Assembly: GCA_050873765.1 (NCBI GenBank)
Contig: JBNMJK010000041.1
Coordinates: forward strand, 1-23,268
Origin: Sodaliphilus sp050873765
GTDB lineage: Bacteria > Bacteroidota > Bacteroidia > Bacteroidales > Muribaculaceae
Direction of reading: 5' to 3'
Length of the DNA stretch: 23,268 nt
Shown: positions 21,277-23,268 of the stretch, piece after piece
Position numbering within the stretch: the stretch's first letter is position 1
Layout: the number at the start of each line of letters is the position of its first letter
Notes under the pieces: model-generated
Database searches by the model: none
Told to the model about the DNA's origin: nothing
The model's input: the letters and a program-made list of their open reading frames with translations, nothing else
Position numbers and translations under genes: made by a program

Positions 21277-23091
21277 ATGCAAAAAATTAGAAATGTTGCC
21301 ATTATCGCTCACGTTGACCATGGCAAGACTACGCTGGTAGATAAGATGCTTGAAGCCGGCAATTTGTTCCGCGCTAATCAGGAAATGGGTACACAAATTC
21401 TTGACAGCAACGACTTGGAAAGGGAAAGAGGTATCACTATTCTGTCGAAGAATGTGTCAATCCATTACAATGGTTATAAAATCAACATCATCGACACTCC
21501 AGGGCACTCCGACTTCGGTGGAGAAGTGGAGCGCGTGCTCAATATGGCCGACGGATGTCTGCTCCTCGTTGACGCTTTTGAGGGTCCAATGCCACAAACA
21601 CGATTCGTGCTGCAAAAAGCCATTGAAATTGGCTTGAAGCCTATCGTTGTGATCAACAAGGTGGACAAGCCAAACTGCCGCCCCGACGAAGTGCAGGAAT
21701 CGGTGTTTGAGCTGATGTGCAACCTCGACGCTACAGAAGACCAGCTCGACTTCCCTACCGTTTTCGGTTCGGCAAAGCAAGGCTGGATGAGCTACGACTG
21801 GAACAAGCCCACCGACAACATCAACGCCGTGCTCGACTCTATCATTAAATACATTCCTGGCCCAGAAGTGGTGGAGGGTGAGCCTCAAATGCTCATCACT
21901 TCACTCGACTATAACTCCTACGTAGGCCGTATTGCGGTGGGACGCGTGCACAGAGGTGAGCTCACCGATGGCATGGAAGTGGCTCTTTGCCAGCGCGACG
22001 GCAAGGTAGTGAAGCAAAAAATCAAGGAACTTCGCACATTTGAGGGTATGACTCAAGTGCACGCCGACAAGGTGAAGAGTGGCGACATCTGCGCCATTGT
22101 GGGCCTTGAAGGTTTTGAGATTGGCGACACCGTAAGCGATGCCAACAATCCCGATCCGCTCCCACGCATCGCCATCGACGAGCCAACCATGTCGATGCTC
22201 TTTACCATCAACGATTCGCCTTTCTTCGGCAAAGACGGTAAATTTGTGACATCACGACACATTAATGAACGACTGCAACACGAGCTGCAGAAAAACCTTG
22301 CGCTTCGCGTTGAAAAAACCGATAGAGAAGACGCCTGGAATGTGTTTGGACGTGGCGTGCTTCACCTCAGCGTGCTGATTGAAGAAATGCGCCGTGAGGG
22401 CTATGAACTTCAGGTGGGGCAACCACAGGTGATTGTGAAGATGATCGACGGCGTGAAATGTGAGCCAATTGAAAGCCTCACAATCAATGTGCCAGAAGAA
22501 TATTCCAGCAAAATGATCGACCTTGTCACCCGCAGAAAAGGTGAAATGACAATGATGGAAACGCAAAACGACCGTATCCACCTTGAGTTCAAGATTCCTT
22601 CGCGAGGCATAATCGGTCTGCGCACCAATGTGCTCACAGCAAGTGCGGGCGAGGCTATCATGGCACACCGATTCCTCGACTACGAGCCATGGAAGGGCGA
22701 TATTGTGCGCCGCACCAACGGCTCGATCATAGCCATGGAAAGTGGTACAGCCTACGCCTATGCAATCGATAAACTGCAAGACCGCGGCAAATTCTTCATC
22801 TTTCCACAAGAAGAAGTGTATGCCGGCCAGGTGGTGGGTGAGCACAGCAAGGAAAAAGACCTTGTGGTGAATGTAACGAAGAGCAAAAAGCTTTCGAACG
22901 TCCGTGCATCAGGCTCCGACGAAAAGGCAAAGATTGTTCCTCCTGTGGTATTCAGTCTGGAAGAAGCGCTTGAATATATCAAGGCAGATGAGTATGTGGA
23001 AATCACTCCACACCACTTACGCATGCGTAAGATCATTCTCGACGAGCTGGAGCGCAAGCGCCTTGCCAAATCCACCGGCGCAGAAGAATAA
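21277..23091 (+). CDS. typA: Ribosome-associated GTPase TypA/BipA
   Basis: A 604-residue translational GTPase of the EF-G/LepA class that binds the ribosome and supports 50S assembly and growth under stress or cold. GTPase motifs are AHVDHGKTT (11-19), RGITI (51-55), DTPGH (73-77), NKVD (127-130) and a SAK-type G5 (GSAKQG). Domain II, the EF-G-like domain (LHLSVLIEEMRREGYELQVGQPQV), and the BipA-specific C-terminal domain ending in ITPHHLRMRKIILDELERKR follow. Length is normal. It is monocistronic, with its own -7 element and a perfect 15-bp terminator. Confidence 0.97.
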   Translation: MQKIRNVAIIAHVDHGKTTLVDKMLEAGNLFRANQEMGTQILDSNDLERERGITILSKNVSIHYNGYKINIIDTPGHSDFGGEVERVLNMADGCLLLVDAFEGPMPQTRFVLQKAIEIGLKPIVVINKVDKPNCRPDEVQESVFELMCNLDATEDQLDFPTVFGSAKQGWMSYDWNKPTDNINAVLDSIIKYIPGPEVVEGEPQMLITSLDYNSYVGRIAVGRVHRGELTDGMEVALCQRDGKVVKQKIKELRTFEGMTQVHADKVKSGDICAIVGLEGFEIGDTVSDANNPDPLPRIAIDEPTMSMLFTINDSPFFGKDGKFVTSRHINERLQHELQKNLALRVEKTDREDAWNVFGRGVLHLSVLIEEMRREGYELQVGQPQVIVKMIDGVKCEPIESLTINVPEEYSSKMIDLVTRRKGEMTMMETQNDRIHLEFKIPSRGIIGLRTNVLTASAGEAIMAHRFLDYEPWKGDIVRRTNGSIIAMESGTAYAYAIDKLQDRGKFFIFPQEEVYAGQVVGEHSKEKDLVVNVTKSKKLSNVRASGSDEKAKIVPPVVFSLEEALEYIKADEYVEITPHHLRMRKIILDELERKRLAKSTGAEE

Positions 23092-23114
23092 GCAAACTCA
23101 CATAATCTATACAC

Positions 23115-23151
23115 AAAAGTGGCTGCCTTTCATCATAAGGCAGCCACTTTT
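23115..23151 (+). terminator. Rho-independent terminator after typA
   Basis: AAAAGTGGCTGCCTT (23115-23129) pairs perfectly with AAGGCAGCCACTTTT (23137-23151), a 15-bp stem with a 7-nt loop. The A/T flanks make it usable in both directions. Confidence 0.9.
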
Positions 23152-23214
23152 TATATTTTCAATGATGCACACGTTAGACATTTGATAATATGCTCGTTAT
23201 GCAACTAACAATGC

Positions 23215-23243
23215 GCACATTAACAGCTTGCACATTAGCAGCT
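23215..23243. repeat. Short 15-bp tandem repeat at the right end
   Basis: GCACATTAACAGCT (23215-23228) and GCACATTAGCAGCT (23230-23243) are adjacent near-identical copies. Meaning unknown. It is followed by the cut-off copy of the palindrome core GACGCGGCAT. Confidence 0.5.
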
Positions 23244-23268
23244 ATAGTATAGGCGGACGCGGCATGCC

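Overview
The window is a chromosomal segment of a Bacteroidales bacterium (Bacteroidota). The sequence evidence is a recurring promoter element of the form TAnnTTTG, often with TTG 19-20 bp upstream, the near absence of Shine-Dalgarno sequences, a two-gene Tat system (TatA and TatC only), and several protein families largely confined to this phylum (TamB-like protein, DUF5715 lipoprotein, DUF5103/T9SS plug-like protein). A Prevotellaceae- or Muribaculaceae-like gut organism is plausible, but the sequence alone does not settle the family.

Layout, left to right. 1-715 (-) is the N-terminal part of a TamB-like envelope protein running off the window. 867-2213 (+) holds a flavodoxin-fold oxidoreductase and a DUF5715 lipoprotein. 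2222-3455 (-) holds tatA and tatC with a palindromic repeat between them. 3792-7683 (+) holds fabD, a Na+/Ca2+ antiporter, a BCP peroxiredoxin and a DUF5103 protein. 7742-10816 (+) is nfnA-nfnB (electron-bifurcating ferredoxin:NADP+ oxidoreductase) with a translationally coupled TerB/J-domain membrane protein. 10937-11711 is an AT-rich DUF4160-DUF2442 gene pair bracketed by two copies of a 61-bp segment that is the 3' end of the neighbouring hom gene. 11661-13890 (-) is the metX-hom operon (homoserine branch of methionine/threonine synthesis). 14082-14469 (+) is a probable ~375-nt structured RNA with its own promoter and terminator. 14562-16942 holds a GYF_2-DUF805 membrane protein, tRNA-Arg(CCG) on the minus strand, ung and an Lrp/AsnC regulator. 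17549-20176 (+) is a large lipoprotein six-hairpin glycosidase. 20278-21051 (-) is a secreted DUF3298 protein. 21277-23091 (+) is typA/bipA.

Most genes are housekeeping and few work together: TatA with TatC in folded-protein export, NfnA with NfnB in redox balancing between NADH, NADPH and ferredoxin, MetX with Hom in amino-acid synthesis. The parts most worth a second look are non-coding or mobile: the hom-3'-end duplication around the DUF4160/DUF2442 module (whose DUF4160 gene has ATA where the family start codon should be), the 375-nt RNA with two mutually exclusive pairings, two predicted minus-strand transcripts that bracket the lrp gene and end in well-formed terminators, and the interlocked divergent promoters of ung and tRNA-Arg. 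I see no CRISPR array, no insertion sequence with a transposase, no rRNA and no phage genes.
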